Of a stretch of DNA of 64,000 bases, positions 48,158 through 60,531 are shown piece after piece. Origin of the DNA: Melieria omissa. Lineage: Eukaryota; Arthropoda; Insecta; Diptera; Ulidiidae. Below the pieces are notes generated by a model. That model was not told the DNA's origin. It was given only the letters and a program-made list of their open reading frames with translations, and searched no databases. A program made the position numbers and the translations under genes. Each line of letters begins with the position of its first letter. Within the stretch, counting starts at the first letter, position 1. Where the stretch lies: NCBI GenBank assembly GCA_963971225.1, contig OZ020268.1, positions 62,123,900 through 62,187,899 on the forward strand, written 5' to 3'.

Positions 48158-49080
48158 CTACATGGGCTGAAAAGTCTTTGGCCTGACAATGAAAAAACGA
48201 TATTTTTAGTGCAAAAATGATTTTAATCTTCGACATAATCTCCATTTAGAGTAATGCATTTAGTGTAACGGTCTTCCAACATTTCGATGCCTTTCTTATA
48301 GTGGTCCGCGTGAAGCTCTTCAAAATAGGCGTTTGTTTCCAACTCGACCTCCTCATTTGAGTAAAATCTTTTTCCGGCGAGCCAATTTTTCAACCTGGGA
48401 AAGAGGAAATAGTCTTTGGGTGCTAAATCTGGTGAATACGGTGGGTGTTTGACGACTTCGTAGCGTAATTCCTCCAATTTTTCGGTCGTATCGCGAGACG
48501 AACACGTTTTGCTTTTTGGTCAATTGTCAGCAAACGCGGCACCCATCGCGCGCACAGCTTCCGCATGTGTAAATGTTCATGAATGATATGACCAACGCGT
48601 TCCTTTGAGATGCCTATGATGTTAGCTATCTCACTCAATTTTACTTTGCGATCATTTAACACAAGGTCCGTGATTTTTTGGATGTTTTTCGGATTAACTG
48701 CCTCATTTGGCCTCCCTGAACGCGGTGCATCACTGGTGCTCGTACGGTCACGACGAAACTCAGCAAACCAATACTTGATAGTTGAATTTGGTGGAGCAGA
48801 TGTATTATAACATTTATCAAGCCATGCTTTTGATTCCACTGTATTTTTGCCCATCAAATAGCAATGTTTTATCAAAACACGAAATTCACTTTTTTCCATT
48901 GTTTACAAAAATTCAGAGGTAGCGTCACTTCGAAAGCAATAACTTGAAAACGAGTCAACCAAATGTCATGAAACTTTGACAGAATCTAAGTTAAGGATGG
49001 TTTTCTATGTACAACACAATAATTCTTAATTTTTGGCGCCATCTCTATGTCAGGCCAAAGACATTTCAGCCCATGTAGTA
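48156..49080 (-). mobile_element. Internally deleted mariner element, 921 bp
   Basis: The element is 48158-49078 with TA duplications at 48156-48157 and 49079-49080. Terminal inverted repeats of about 31 bp begin CTACATGGGCTGAAA and end near GGCCTGACA, with one mismatch. Full-length mariners are about 1.3 kb; this copy has lost the centre of its transposase. The subfamily is not certain. Confidence 0.93.
48223..48899 (-). pseudogene. Mariner transposase, central catalytic region deleted
   Basis: Begins at ATG 48899. The N-terminal half (48423-48899) has two helix-turn-helix regions, a GRPNEA linker and the WVPRLL motif. The C-terminal part (48223-48477, another frame) has HPPYSPDLAPKDYFLF, containing the third catalytic Asp, and ends GDYVED. 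The segment with the first two Asp residues (GDE- and HDNARPH-type motifs) is missing at a junction near 48490, which also shifts the frame. It cannot catalyse transposition; the DNA-binding half might still bind ends if expressed. Confidence 0.9.
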
Positions 49081-52000
49081 GCCTTATTATTTAGCTAGAC
49101 TCGCATGCTTTCTATAATGGTATCAATCATCCTTCTATACCCCAAGGTTCGAAAGCAAATCGATTTGGAACGGTGACTTTGAAAAAATTGCTACTTGGGT
49201 GCAACCACTAAAAGGCTTGTCAACACCAAATGCATAAGTGCAAATTAATAATTGGCCCCTTAAAATTTAGCCAGAGTCTTATGCTTTCTATATTGGTCCC
49301 TAACTTTTCATTTTCCTTCAGGAATAATGAGCATATCGATGCGCAAGGATAACATTGAAAAACTGCCTATTGCAAAATACACACTCACCACTAAAGTGCT
49401 TATAGATTCCAAACGGTATGGGTTACGTTAATACAAAAACCCCTTAAAATGTAGCTAGAGATTGCAGCTTTATCAAATTAAATCAATAATTTGAAAACTA
49501 TTCGGCAATCATGACAGATCGATGCGCAGGAGTGTCACTAAATGGCTGCCTACTGCAAAATCGATAAAATGCTTGTAAAATATGATGATTCTAGGTTTAT
49601 AGAAAAAATAATAACCTTAAAACCTAGCTGGAATTTTGAGCTTTCATAAATTGGGTCAATCTTCTCGCTATCTCAAATAATGCAGGAGAATTTCGTTGTG
49701 GAAAAGTGATGTCGACCACATGATACATCTATATCAGGGGTGCCCAAAATCTTCTTATGGAAAAGCAAAAACCAATACATGTAAAGTTGCCCAAAAAAAT
49801 GCAAACAAATTATTTCATTAATTGAATTGGGTGAAAGCACATTGTGCATTTCGCTTGACCCTTAAAATTATAAGTGAAAAAATATAATGTTCCCATTTGT
49901 CATTGCCGAAAGGCCAACCAATCGCCAACACCAAAAAACATACACACAAAAACTACAACAACAAAAGCATCTAATTTTTTTCATACATACAATTTCTTTA
50001 GGCAACAAAACAAAAATCAGCGCAGCCCCCACACGTGTTGCTTCGTTGCTGTCACAACAACGACTGATTGAAAGAATGCACCTCTGATCTATATAACCAA
50101 TCAAATGCTTGTGGAGCCTAAATACGAACAATCACTTTAATCAAAATGGCGTCAAAATTAAGCCAGAGTGACCACCTTTCACCAATTTGGTAAATAAAAA
50201 AAATATCCCACCGGCAGCATGATCGAAACTATGGCTGTTAAATCTCGACCCGTTAACGGATTTTAATAATATTATGCCTTATTATTTAGCTAGACTCGTA
50301 TGCTTTCTATAATGGTATCAATCATCCTTCTATACCCCAAGGTTCGAAAGCAAATCGATTTGGAACGGTGACTTTGAAAAAATTGCTACTTGGGTGAAAC
50401 CACTAAAATGCTTGTCAACACCAAATGCATAAGTGCATATTAATAATTGACCCCTTAAAATTTAGCCAGAGTCTTATGCTTTCTATATTGGTCCCTAACT
50501 TTTCATTATCCTTCAGGAGTAATGAGCATATCGATGCGCAAGGATAACATTGAAAAACTGCCTATTACAAAATACACACTCACCACTAAAGTGCTTATAG
50601 ATTCCAAACGGTATGGGTTACGTTAATAAAAAACCCTTCAAATGTAGCTAGAGATTGCAGCTTTATCAAATTAAATCAATAATTTGATTACTATTCGGCA
50701 ATCATGAACAGATCGATGCGCAAGAGTGACATTAAATGGCTGCCTACTGCAAAATCGATAAAATGCTTTTAAAATATGATGATTCTAGGTTTTTAGAAAA
50801 AATAATAACCTTAAAACCTAGCTGGAGTTTTGAGCTTTCATAAATGGGGTCAATCTTCTCGCTATCTCAAATAATGCAGGAGAATTTCGTTGTGGAAAAG
50901 TGATATCGACCACATGATACATCTATATCAGGGGTGCCCAACATCTTCTTATGGAAAAGCAAACACCAATACATGTAAGTTGCCCAAAAAATGCAAACAA
51001 ATTATTTAATTAATTGAATTAGTTTCAACAAAAAAGTCTACACACAAAACCTATAACAACAAAAGCATCTAATTTTTTTCATACATACATTTTCTTGAGG
51101 CAACAAAACAAAAATCCGCGCAGCCCCCACACGTGTTGCTTCGTTGCTGTCACAACAACGACTGATTGAAAGAATGCACCTCTGATCTATATAACCAATC
51201 AAATGCTTGTGGAACCTAAGTACGCACAATCACTTGAATCAAAATGGCGTCAAAATTAAGCCAGAGTGACCACCTTTCACCAATTTCGTAAATAAAAAAA
51301 ATATCCCACCGGCAGCATGATCGAAATTATGGCTGTTAAATCTCGACCCGTTAACGGATTTTAATAATATTATGCCTTATTATTTAGCTAGACTCGTATG
51401 CTTTCTATAATGGTATCAATCATCCTTCTATACCCCAAGGTTCGAAAGCAAATCGAATTGGAACGGTGACTGTGAAAAAATTGCTACTTGGGTGCAACCA
51501 CTAAAATGCTTGTCAACACCAAATGCATAAGTGCATATTAATAATTGTAACTTTATAATAACTTTTCATTTTCCTTCAGGAATAATGAGCATATCGATGC
51601 GCAAAGATAACATTGAAAAACTGCCTATTGCAAAATACACACTCACCACTAAAGTGCTTATAGATTCCAAACGGTATGGGTTACGTTAATAAACAACCCC
51701 TTAAAATGTAGCTAGAGATTGCAGCTTTATCAAATTAAGTCAATAATTTGAAAACTATTCGGCAATCATGACAGATCGATGCGCAAGAGTGACATTAAAT
51801 GGCTGCCTACTGCAAAATCGATAAAATGCTTGTAAAATATGATGATTCTAGGTTTATAGAAAAAATATTAACCTTAAAACCTAGCTGGAGTTTTGAGCTT
51901 TCATAAATGGGGTCAATCTTCTCGCTATCTCAACTAATGCAGGAGAATTTCGTTGTGGAAAAGTGATGTCGACCACATGATACATCTATATCAGGGGTGC

Positions 52001-52332
52001 CCAAAATCTTCTTATAGAAAAGCTAAAACCAATACATGTAAAGTTGCCCAAAAAAATGCATACAAATTATTTCATTAATTGAATTAGGTGAAAGCACATT
52101 GTGCATTTCGCTTGACCCTTAAAATTATAAGTGAAAAAAATATAATGTTCGCATTTGTCATTGCCGAAAGGCCAACCAATCGCCAAAACAAAAACTACAA
52201 CAACAAAAGCATCTAATTTTTTTTCATACATACAATTTCTTTTCCCCCACACGTGTTGCTTCGTTGCTGTCACAACAACGACTGATTGAAAGAATGCACC
52301 TCTGATCTATATAACCAATCAAATGCTTGTGG
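49081..52332 (+). repeat. Satellite array, segment 5
   Basis: Monomers start at 49081, 50277 and 51374 (the last is interrupted by a MITE). Monomer 50277 is short (1097 bp) owing to a deletion of about 95 bp in the fossil MITE near 51024; monomer 51374 has a deletion/replacement near 51547. Confidence 0.94.
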
Positions 52333-52801
52333 CATGGCACAATAAACAAGGTAGTGGCAGGAAGGAGCGAAAAAATTCACGTGTATTTTGTTAGTGTTTT
52401 TGATCGGTTCATTGTCAAATCGGACGGACGTTTCTCTTGCCAACAGTATTGCCAGCATCGAATGGACCACTTGGTCTATTCGAAAACGTAAAAATACACC
52501 AATTAACAGCAAAAGTACATAGCTTCTTTGTTTTAATCTGTTGTTTTACAATTAGGGGGGCAAAAGTGCTAAGTCCATAGTTCGCCGATTTTGCGTTAAT
52601 TCATAAAAGTTGGAAAAATAATATTTTTCCTCATTGCAAAAATGCTTAAAATTCCACAGAAAAAGAGTTGACTGGCAATGCTGTTCGCCGAATGTTAACA
52701 AAACAGACAAAAATTTCTGACAACCTACCGAACTCTGACGAGAAAAAAATTAAATTCGCTCCTTCCTGCCACTACCTTGTTTATTGTGCCATGGCTTGTG
52801 G
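52325..52801. mobile_element. hAT-type MITE, 461 bp, complete
   Basis: The element is 52333-52793, flanked by 8-bp duplications GCTTGTGG (52325-52332, 52794-52801). Terminal inverted repeats start CATGGCACAATAAACAAGG and extend for about 40 bp. No ORF of note. Target duplication length and inverted repeats suggest a hAT non-autonomous element, unrelated in sequence to the fossil MITE of the monomer. Confidence 0.88.
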
Positions 52802-55353
52802 AACCTAAGTACGCACAATCACTTTAATCAAAATGGCGTCAAAGTTAAGCCAGAGTGACCACCTTTCACCAATTTGGTAAATAAAAAAAATATCCCACCG
52901 GCAGCATGATCGAAATTATGGCTGTTAAATCTTGACCCGTTAACGGATTTTAATAATATTATGCCTTATTATTTAGCTAGACTCGTATGCTTTCTATAAT
53001 GGTATCAATCATCCTTCTATACCCCAAGGTTCGAAAGCAAATCGATTTGGAACGGTGACTTTGAAAAAATTGCTACTTGTGTGCAACCACTAAAATGCTT
53101 GTCAACACCAAATGCATAAGTGCATATTAATAATTGACCCCTTAAAATTTAGCCAGAGTCTTATGTTTTCTATATTGGTCCCTAACTTTTCATTATCCTT
53201 CAGGAATAATGAGTATATCGAGAAGCAAGGATAACATTGAAAAACGGCCTATTACACAATACACACTCACCACTAAAGTGCTTATAGATTCCAAACGGTA
53301 TGGGTTACGTTAATAAAAAAAACCCCTTAAGATGTAGCTAGAAATTGCAGCTTTATCAAATTAAATCAATACTTTGATTACTATTCGGCAATCATGAACA
53401 GATCGATGCGCAAGAGTGACATTAAATGGCTGCCTACTGCAAAATCGATAAAATGCTTGTAAAATATGATGATTCTAGGTTTATAGAAAAAATAATAACC
53501 CTACAACCTAGCTGGAGTTTTGAGCTTTCATAAATGGGGTCAATCTTCTCGCTATCTCAAATAATGCAGGAGAATTTCGTTGTGGAAAAGTGATATCGAC
53601 CACATGATACATCTATATCAGGGGTGCCCAAAATCTTCTTATGGAAAAGCAAAAACCAATACATGTAAAGTTGCCCAAAAAAATGCAAACAAATTATTTA
53701 ATTAATTGAATTAGTTGAAAGCACATTGTGCATTTCGCTTGACCCTTAAAATTATAAGTGAAAAAAATATAATGTTCCCATTTGTCATTGCCGAAAGGCC
53801 AACCAATCGCCAGCACAAAAAAGCATACACACAAAAACTACAACAACAAAAGCATCTAATTTTTTCCATACATACAATTTCTTGAGGCAACAAAACAAAA
53901 ATCCGCGCAGCCCCCACACGTGCTGCTTCGCTGCTGTCACAACAACGACTGATTGAAAGAATGCACCTCTGATCTATATAACCAATCAAATTCTTGTGGA
54001 ACCTAAGTACGCACAATCACTTTAATCAAAATGGCGTCAAAGTTAAGCCAGAGTGACCACCTTTCACCAATTTGGTAAATAAAAAAAATATCCCACCGGC
54101 AGCATGATCGAAATTATGGCTGTTAAATCTTGACCCGTTAACGGATTTTAATAATATTATGCCTTATTATTTAGCTAGACTCGTATGCTTTCTATAATGG
54201 TATCAATCATCCTTCTATACCCCAAGGTTCGAAAGCAAATCGATTTGGAACGGTGACTTTGAAAAAATTTCTACTTGTGTGCAACCACTAAAATGCTTGT
54301 CAACACCAAATGCATACGTGCATATTAATAATTGACCCCTTAAAATTTAGCCAGAGTCTTATGTTTTCTATATTGGTCCCTAACTTTTCATTATCCTTCA
54401 GGAGTAATGAGCATATCGAAGCGCAAGGATAACATTGAAAAACGGCCTATTACACAATACACACTCACCACTAAAGTGCTTATAGATTCCGAACGGTACG
54501 GGTTACGTTAATAAAAAAAACCCTTAAAATGTAGCTAGAGATTGCAGCTTTATCAAATTAAATCAATACTTTGATTACTATTCGGCAATCATGAACAGAT
54601 CGATGCGCAAGAGTGACATTAAATGGCTGCCTACTGCAAAATGAATAAAATGCTTGTAAAATATGATGATTCTAGGTTTATAGAAAAAATAATAACCTTA
54701 AAACCTAGCTGGAGTTTTGAGCATTCATAAATGGGGTCAATCTTCTCGCTACCTCAAATAATGCAGGAGAATTTCGTTGTGGAAAAGTGATATCGACCAC
54801 ATGATACATCTATATCAGGGGTGCCCAAAATCTTCTTATGGAAAAGCAAAAACCAATACATGTAAAGTTGCCCAACAAAATGCAAACAAATTATTTAATT
54901 AATTGAATTAGTTGAAAGCACATTGTGCATTTCGCTTGACCCTTAAAATTATAAGTGAAAAAAATATAATGTTCCCATTTGTCATTGCCGAAAGGCAAAC
55001 CAATCGCCAAAACAAAAACTACAACAACAAAAGCATCTAATTTTTTTTCATACATACAATTTCTTTTCCCCACACGTGTTGCTTCGTTGCTGTCCCAGTT
55101 AATAAAAAACCCCTTTGAATGTAGCTAGAGATTGCAGCTTTATCAAATTAAATCAATACTTTGATTACTATTCGGCAATCATGAACAGATCGATGCGCAA
55201 GAGTGACATTAAATGGCTGCCTACTGCAAAATCGATAAAATGCTTGTAAAATATGATGATTCTAGGTTTATAGAAAAAATAATAACCTTAAACCTAGCTG
55301 GAGTTTTGAGCTTTCATAAATGGGGTCAATCTTCTCGCTATCTCAAATAATGC
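52794..55353 (+). repeat. Satellite array, segment 6, with a rearrangement
   Basis: Monomers start at 52963 and 54161. Near 55095 the sequence jumps from late phase (TTGCTGTC, inside the fossil MITE) back to mid-monomer (GTTAATAAAAAACCCC), a partial duplication of satellite sequence. The LINE interrupts at 55354. Confidence 0.92.
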
Positions 55354-55532
55354 CATTTGGAACTTCTGTGAACGCGGACGCATATTGTGCACGTCGTAAA
55401 CAAATAAAGTTTTTCGGAGTATAAAAAAATCGCAATATTATTTCACTTGCCGTGAAATCAATCTGTGTTTTAAAATATTAACAAAAAACCAAACAAGAAA
55501 ATCAAAACAATACAAAACAAGCAGTGTCCACC
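55354..55532 (+). other. LINE 5' leader
   Basis: Starts CATTTGGAAC and runs about 180 nt to the ORF1 ATG, which sits in a strong context (CCACCATGA). In jockey-type LINEs the internal promoter lies at the 5' end; no specific element was proven here. Confidence 0.5.
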
Positions 55533-57099
55533 ATGAGTGTGCAGCACTCTCCCCCTTGTGAGAGAACAAGATCTATGAGTGAGTCAAAAACTCAGTCACT
55601 CAAAAATTTGCCGTTTGAGGATATTCCGCGCGCGAATGATGCACAAAGGGGACTAAAGGAAAAAGGGGAAAAGCAAGCAGTTCTCAACGATAATTTTCGC
55701 TCTCCTCTATTAACTTGGAGCTCACAATGTAAAACTCCTGTTATGAGCACATCATCTTGCGTGAGTACTACCGGTATGCCAACAACGACCACAACCAACA
55801 CAACAACAACAACAACACCTGTTGTCTCCTCAACTACATCAACAACAACTTCAACGAACATGCTGCTATCTACTCGCTCTGCTGCCCTCATAACGTCACT
55901 CATGCAAAAGGAACAGGCACTTACCACATCATCAATTCCCAAAAGAGCACGCAACTCACCAACTAAACAAACTATGCCCGCCGCTAATAAAAAACAAAAA
56001 ACAGCAGTATTGAGTCAAAGCAAGTTGTCAAACTACTGGTTGAGTGAAATCTCCTCATCAAATAAATTTGCGGTCTTAGCTACTGATGATAAAGATGACG
56101 ATGATGGCAACGAAAACCAACTAACCACTACACAAAGGAACAAAAACAATGAACAAGCCGCCTCCTATTTATGTTCAGGGCGTCGAATGCATAAAAACAT
56201 TGAAAAATGCGTTAAATGCAGCAGCAGAAAATGCGTTTCTCCTGAAAGTTCTACCAAATAATCAGGTTCGTGTCCAGGCTAACGATTTAAAAACGTATAA
56301 ACATATTCATGAAATGATTAAAGAAAAAGGGACGAAACTCTATACATTCAGACCAAAAAATGAAAAAGGTTTTAAAGTCGTTCTACGGAACATGCATCCT
56401 TCTGCTGATCAAGACGAAATTAAAAGAGAATTGTATAAAAAAGGCCACAAAGTTCTGAACATATTCAATATAGCACAAAGGACAACAAAAACGCCACTAC
56501 CCCTATTCTTCATCGAGCTGGAAATCAACACAAACAATAAAGACATTTACAGGATAGACAAACTAATGCACTGCATAGTGACATTCGAGGCACCTCATCA
56601 TAAACGGACGATTGCACAGTGCACTCAGTGTCAAAAATACGGACACACAAAAAACGATTGCACGATGGACCCAGTATGCGTCAAGTGTGCTGGTAAGCAT
56701 TTATCAAGCGATTGCAAGAAACATGATGGTATAGTTAAGTGTGCTCTGTGTGGAGGTAGTCATACTGCCAACTACAAAGGCTGCGAAATATATAAAGCCT
56801 TAAAAATTCATAGATTCCCACCCCTACGCACAAAAGAACCTGAAACAAAAAAAGTAACCGACACAACAAAAATGACAAATGTAAGCCCTGCACAGTCAAT
56901 AATAACACCTGGCATAAGCTATGCGCAGGCAGTAGCATCATCAATAAGTAAAAACCCGGAGCAAGAACGCACTAATAATTCTACTGACACTAAAGACATC
57001 GATGAATTAAAAGACATGGTAAAATCCCTAATTAATCAAATGAACAATATGATGAATATAATAGCAATGTTACTTAAAAATTTAAATGGACAAAAATAG
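55533..57099 (+). pseudogene. LINE ORF1 (gag-like, RNA binding), one frameshift
   Basis: ATG at 55533 (frame to 56261), Ser/Thr-rich N terminus. The downstream frame (56149-57099) carries PPPIYVQGVE at its start, typical of jockey-clade ORF1 proteins, then a C2HC-type region. Three zinc knuckles lie about 158-212 residues into that frame: CX2CX4HX4C, CX2CX3HX4C and CX2CX3HX6C. A frame change is needed near 56150, so the intact protein is interrupted. Its normal role is to coat LINE RNA in a ribonucleoprotein particle. Confidence 0.85.
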
Positions 57100-59772
57100 A
57101 AATCTGACAATCTTAATATGGAACGCAAATGGACTAACACAACACTACTTAGAATTTAAGCAATATCTAACTGAAACAGAAATTGACATTGCACTAATTG
57201 CAGAAACCCACTTCACAGATAACAGTTATCTCAACTTTCCTGGATATCAGTTATATGCCACTAACCACCCTGACGGAAGAGCTCATGGGGGAGCTGCCAT
57301 AATTGTAAAAGCCAATATTAAACACACTCAACAGCTACCGTATAAAATGCCACATATACAATCATCGACTATAGAAATTAATGACAAAAATGGACCAATA
57401 CTAATTTCTTCCATCTATTGCCCACCCAGGCACATAATCACGACAGAACAATATGCTGTTTTCCTCAAGACGCTAAACAATAGATTCATCATTGCTGGAG
57501 ACTGGAATGCAAAGCACATTGACTGGGGCTCAAGGCTGACAAATAAAAAGGACGTAACCTGATTAATGCGATTGATAAAACCAACTGTAAGTTTCTAAGC
57601 ACGGGAGAACCTACTTATTGGCCAACCGACATAATGAAAACTCCTGACCTATTTAATTTTTGCATAACAAAAAATATAAAGTCACACCATCTTCAGATTA
57701 AATCGTGCTTTGATCTGTCATCTGACCACTCGCCGCTGATACTTGACTACACAGCTGAAATTGTACCCAAGGACGTAAAACGTCAAATATTCAATGACAA
57801 GACCAACTGGGATATGTTTCGACAACATACTGAACAGCACCTGTTACAAAGACTTTCATTGAAATCGCAACTTGACATCGAGCGTGCCATCATCTTTTTT
57901 AATGGCATCATTTTAGACGCAGGAATGAAAGCCACACCGCTGCAGCAACCAAATTCATATAGATCTCATTCGGACAAAGCAATCAAGAGGCTAATTTTAG
58001 AAAAAAGGAGGCTGAGAAATCAATGGCAAATAACCAGATCACCTGACGACAAACGAAAATTAAACGCAGCAACAAAAAACCTAAAGGCTAGTCTTAACGA
58101 AATGAGAAACCAGGAAATAGTGAACTATTTAATGTACTTGACACCCACTCAGACCACAAATTATTCGCTTTGGAAATGTACTAAAAAGCTGAAAAAGCAA
58201 ATCAGACACCAGCCACCGCTAAGGAAAAGTGACAACTCGTGGGCTATCACCAATGACGAAAAAGCAAAAACACTAGCAAAATACTTTGAAAAGGTCCTTT
58301 CAAATGATGAAGACAGGGAAATTAAGCCTTGTAATGACAACATAAATATTGACTTATCCACTAAAATACGGAAAACAACGACGCATGAAATAGAATATTG
58401 CATTAAAAAGAGGATTAAGCATAAAAAGGCTCCAGGTTACGACATGCTAACAGGCAAAGCATTAGCCGAACTACCACTCAAAGGATATATGTTCATAAGA
58501 AACATAATTAATGCTATGTTTCGATTGCAATACTTCCCAAAAGTATGGAAAGTGGCGGAAATCATCGCGCTTCCGAAACCAGGAAAGGATCCCACTGACG
58601 TAGCATCTTATAGACCAATAAGCCTACTACCGACAATATCCAAGATTGCAGAAAAGCTACTACATGATAGACTCAGCGAAATACTTGACAAAAAACATGT
58701 AATACCTGACCACCAATTTGGATTCAGAAAAAGCATTCTACAATACAGATAATCATCGCATAACAAATAAGATCATGACTGATTTCGAAAATAAACGTTA
58801 CTGTGTCGCCCTGTTCCTAGACGTAGCAAAAGCATTTGACAAAGTATGGCATAAAGGACTATTATACAAACTGAGCATGATCTTACCACTTGACTATTAC
58901 CTCATCATCAAAAGCTATATCAGTGACCGTAACTTCTACATCAAATACAATGACAAGTACTCGCATATTCACTCGATAACAGCAGGAGTCCCACAAGGTA
59001 GCGTCCTAGGACCACTGTTATATGTTTTGTTCACTTCAGACATACCAAAACCAGACAACGTAAATTCGGCTATTGCTACTTTTGCTGACGACACAATTTT
59101 ATTGGCTTCAGACAAGAACCTAGCAGTTGCTACGGAAAAACTACAAAAGTACACCGACGCAGTTAAGAACTGGTTTGACAAATGGAGTTTGAAAATAAAC
59201 GAGGACAAGACTGTTCAAGTGATATTTACAACAAAAACAAAATACACAGGCGCTCCAATAAAAATCAGTGACAAAAATATAACCATAGAACAAACAGCAA
59301 AATATCTTGGTATACATTTGGACTCAAAACTGCACTGGCACTACCATATTAAACAAAAAATCAAACAGATAAAGAGAAATGCAGACAACTTCACTGGCTT
59401 TTGGCTAAGAGATCTAAACTCAGTATTGACAATAAACTGCTGCTATATAAAACAGTTATTAAACCAATTTGGCTATATGGACTGCAAATATGGGGAACTG
59501 CTAAGAAGACGCACTTAACAAAAATACAACGACAACAATCAAAAATCCTACGTATAATAACAATATCAGACCGTTACACTACACACGCCGACATTCATGA
59601 AATGCTAAAAATATCAACAGTTGATGACGAGGTGAAAAAAGTAACAACAAGGCATTTTGACGTACTTAAAAAACACAAGAACACAGAAATCAACTCACTC
59701 TTGCAACGCGAAAACCAGACAAGACGACGGCTAAAAAGGAATCGACCATGTGACCTATTGTCCCTAAACTAA
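57086..59772 (+). pseudogene. LINE ORF2: endonuclease and reverse transcriptase, several frameshifts
   Basis: ATG at 57086 overlaps the end of ORF1. Endonuclease motifs: WNANGL (residues 12-17), AETHF (39-43), GDWNAKH (about 138-144), then SSDHSPL in the next frame. RT motifs: YRPISLL, FLDVAKAFDKVWH, AGVPQGSVLGP and FADD (the catalytic pair). The frame breaks near 57548 (one base lost), again around 58730-58765 (at least two indels), and near 59400. The normal protein nicks the target and primes reverse transcription. This copy cannot make it in one piece. Confidence 0.9.
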
Positions 59773-59948
59773 AAATCTGTTACCTAAATATTAAGAAACA
59801 ATTGTAAATTCCAATCCTGACTGTATCGCTCTAGGCACTGGCCTTATTGTGATGTTTTTATTGATCTTCCTACCAAATACCAAATACTTGATGTCAACGA
59901 CAGTTGTATAAATAAATGGGAAATAAAAAAAAAAAAAACAAAAAAAAA
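59773..59948 (+). other. LINE 3' UTR and A-rich tail
   Basis: Short 3' region ending ATAAATAAATGGGAAATAAA and A runs (59924-59951). The tail abuts the right copy of the target duplication, consistent with target-primed reverse transcription. Confidence 0.75.
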
Positions 59949-60250
59949 AAATAATGCAGGAAAATTTCGTTGTGGAAAAGTGATATCGACCACATGATAC
60001 ATCTATATCAGGGGTGCCCAAAATCTTCTTATGGAAAAGCAAAAACCAATACATGTAAAGTTGCCCAAAAAAATGCAAACAAATTATTTCATTAATTGAA
60101 TTAGTTGAAAGCACATTGTGCATTTCGCTTGACCCTTAAAATTATAAGTGAAAAAAATATAATGTTCCCATTTGTCATTGCCGAAAGGCCAACCAATCGC
60201 CAAAACAAAAACAACAACAACAAAAGCATCTAATTTTCTTTCATACATAC
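59949..60250 (+). repeat. Satellite array, segment 7
   Basis: The satellite resumes with AAATAATGCAGG, continuing the monomer interrupted by the LINE, up to CATAC before the solo LTR. The fossil MITE starts here at about 60010. Confidence 0.93.
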
Positions 60251-60531
60251 TGTTCGGAGCAGCACTAATCATTTGAAATGAATAACCTATAAGTTGCAAC
60301 TCTGTAAACTAATTTCGAATCATCTACACACACACTCTTGTAAATTACAACTTCGCATTCTACTCGTTCTTTACTCATATTGTCACTCAAAACTTCTACT
60401 ATAAAAGATGCATTGTAAGCGATCTATTTTCACTTCTGTCTCGATTACGAACTAATAAACTTCGAAATATTTGAATACATCATCTTTTGAACAATAGGTG
60501 GCGCAAACTAGTGCCTCCTCAAAACACATAC
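60246..60531 (+). mobile_element. Solo LTR, 276 bp, copia- or BEL-type
   Basis: 60251-60526 begins TGTTCGGAGC and ends CTCAAAACA, with 5-bp duplications CATAC at 60246-60250 and 60527-60531. A TATAAAAG box (60400-60407) and an AATAAA signal (60454-60459) on the plus strand give its orientation. A 5-bp duplication fits Ty1/copia or BEL/Pao rather than Ty3/gypsy. It is probably left by recombination between two LTRs. Confidence 0.85.

Larger units (their letters stand above)
43030..49080 (+). repeat. ~5.2-kb satellite-plus-transposon unit, copy 2 (with added mariner)
   Basis: Second copy of the unit at 37828-43029: monomer 43030-44224, then monomer 44225 interrupted by the left-truncated pogo-like element. 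It ends with a mariner insertion (48158-49078) absent from copy 1. Confidence 0.78.
55345..59957 (+). mobile_element. Jockey-clade LINE (non-LTR retrotransposon), decayed, ~4.6 kb
   Basis: The element is about 55354-59948, flanked by AAATAATGC (55345-55353 and 59949-59957; the first As are ambiguous with the A tail). It has a 5' leader (55354-55532), ORF1, ORF2 overlapping by 14 nt, a short 3' UTR and an A-rich tail. Two ORFs with a three-knuckle ORF1 and an apurinic-type endonuclease plus RT identify the jockey clade. Length suggests it is full or nearly full length, but several frameshifts inactivate it. Confidence 0.92.

Noticed and set aside
55592..55954. 120-codon minus-strand frame in the LINE
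   Set aside because: Antisense of the Thr-rich ORF1; low complexity explains the open frame.
55354..59948. Telomeric retrotransposon (HeT-A/TART type)
   Set aside because: It is a single copy with target duplications inside satellite DNA, not a head-to-tail array at a chromosome end.
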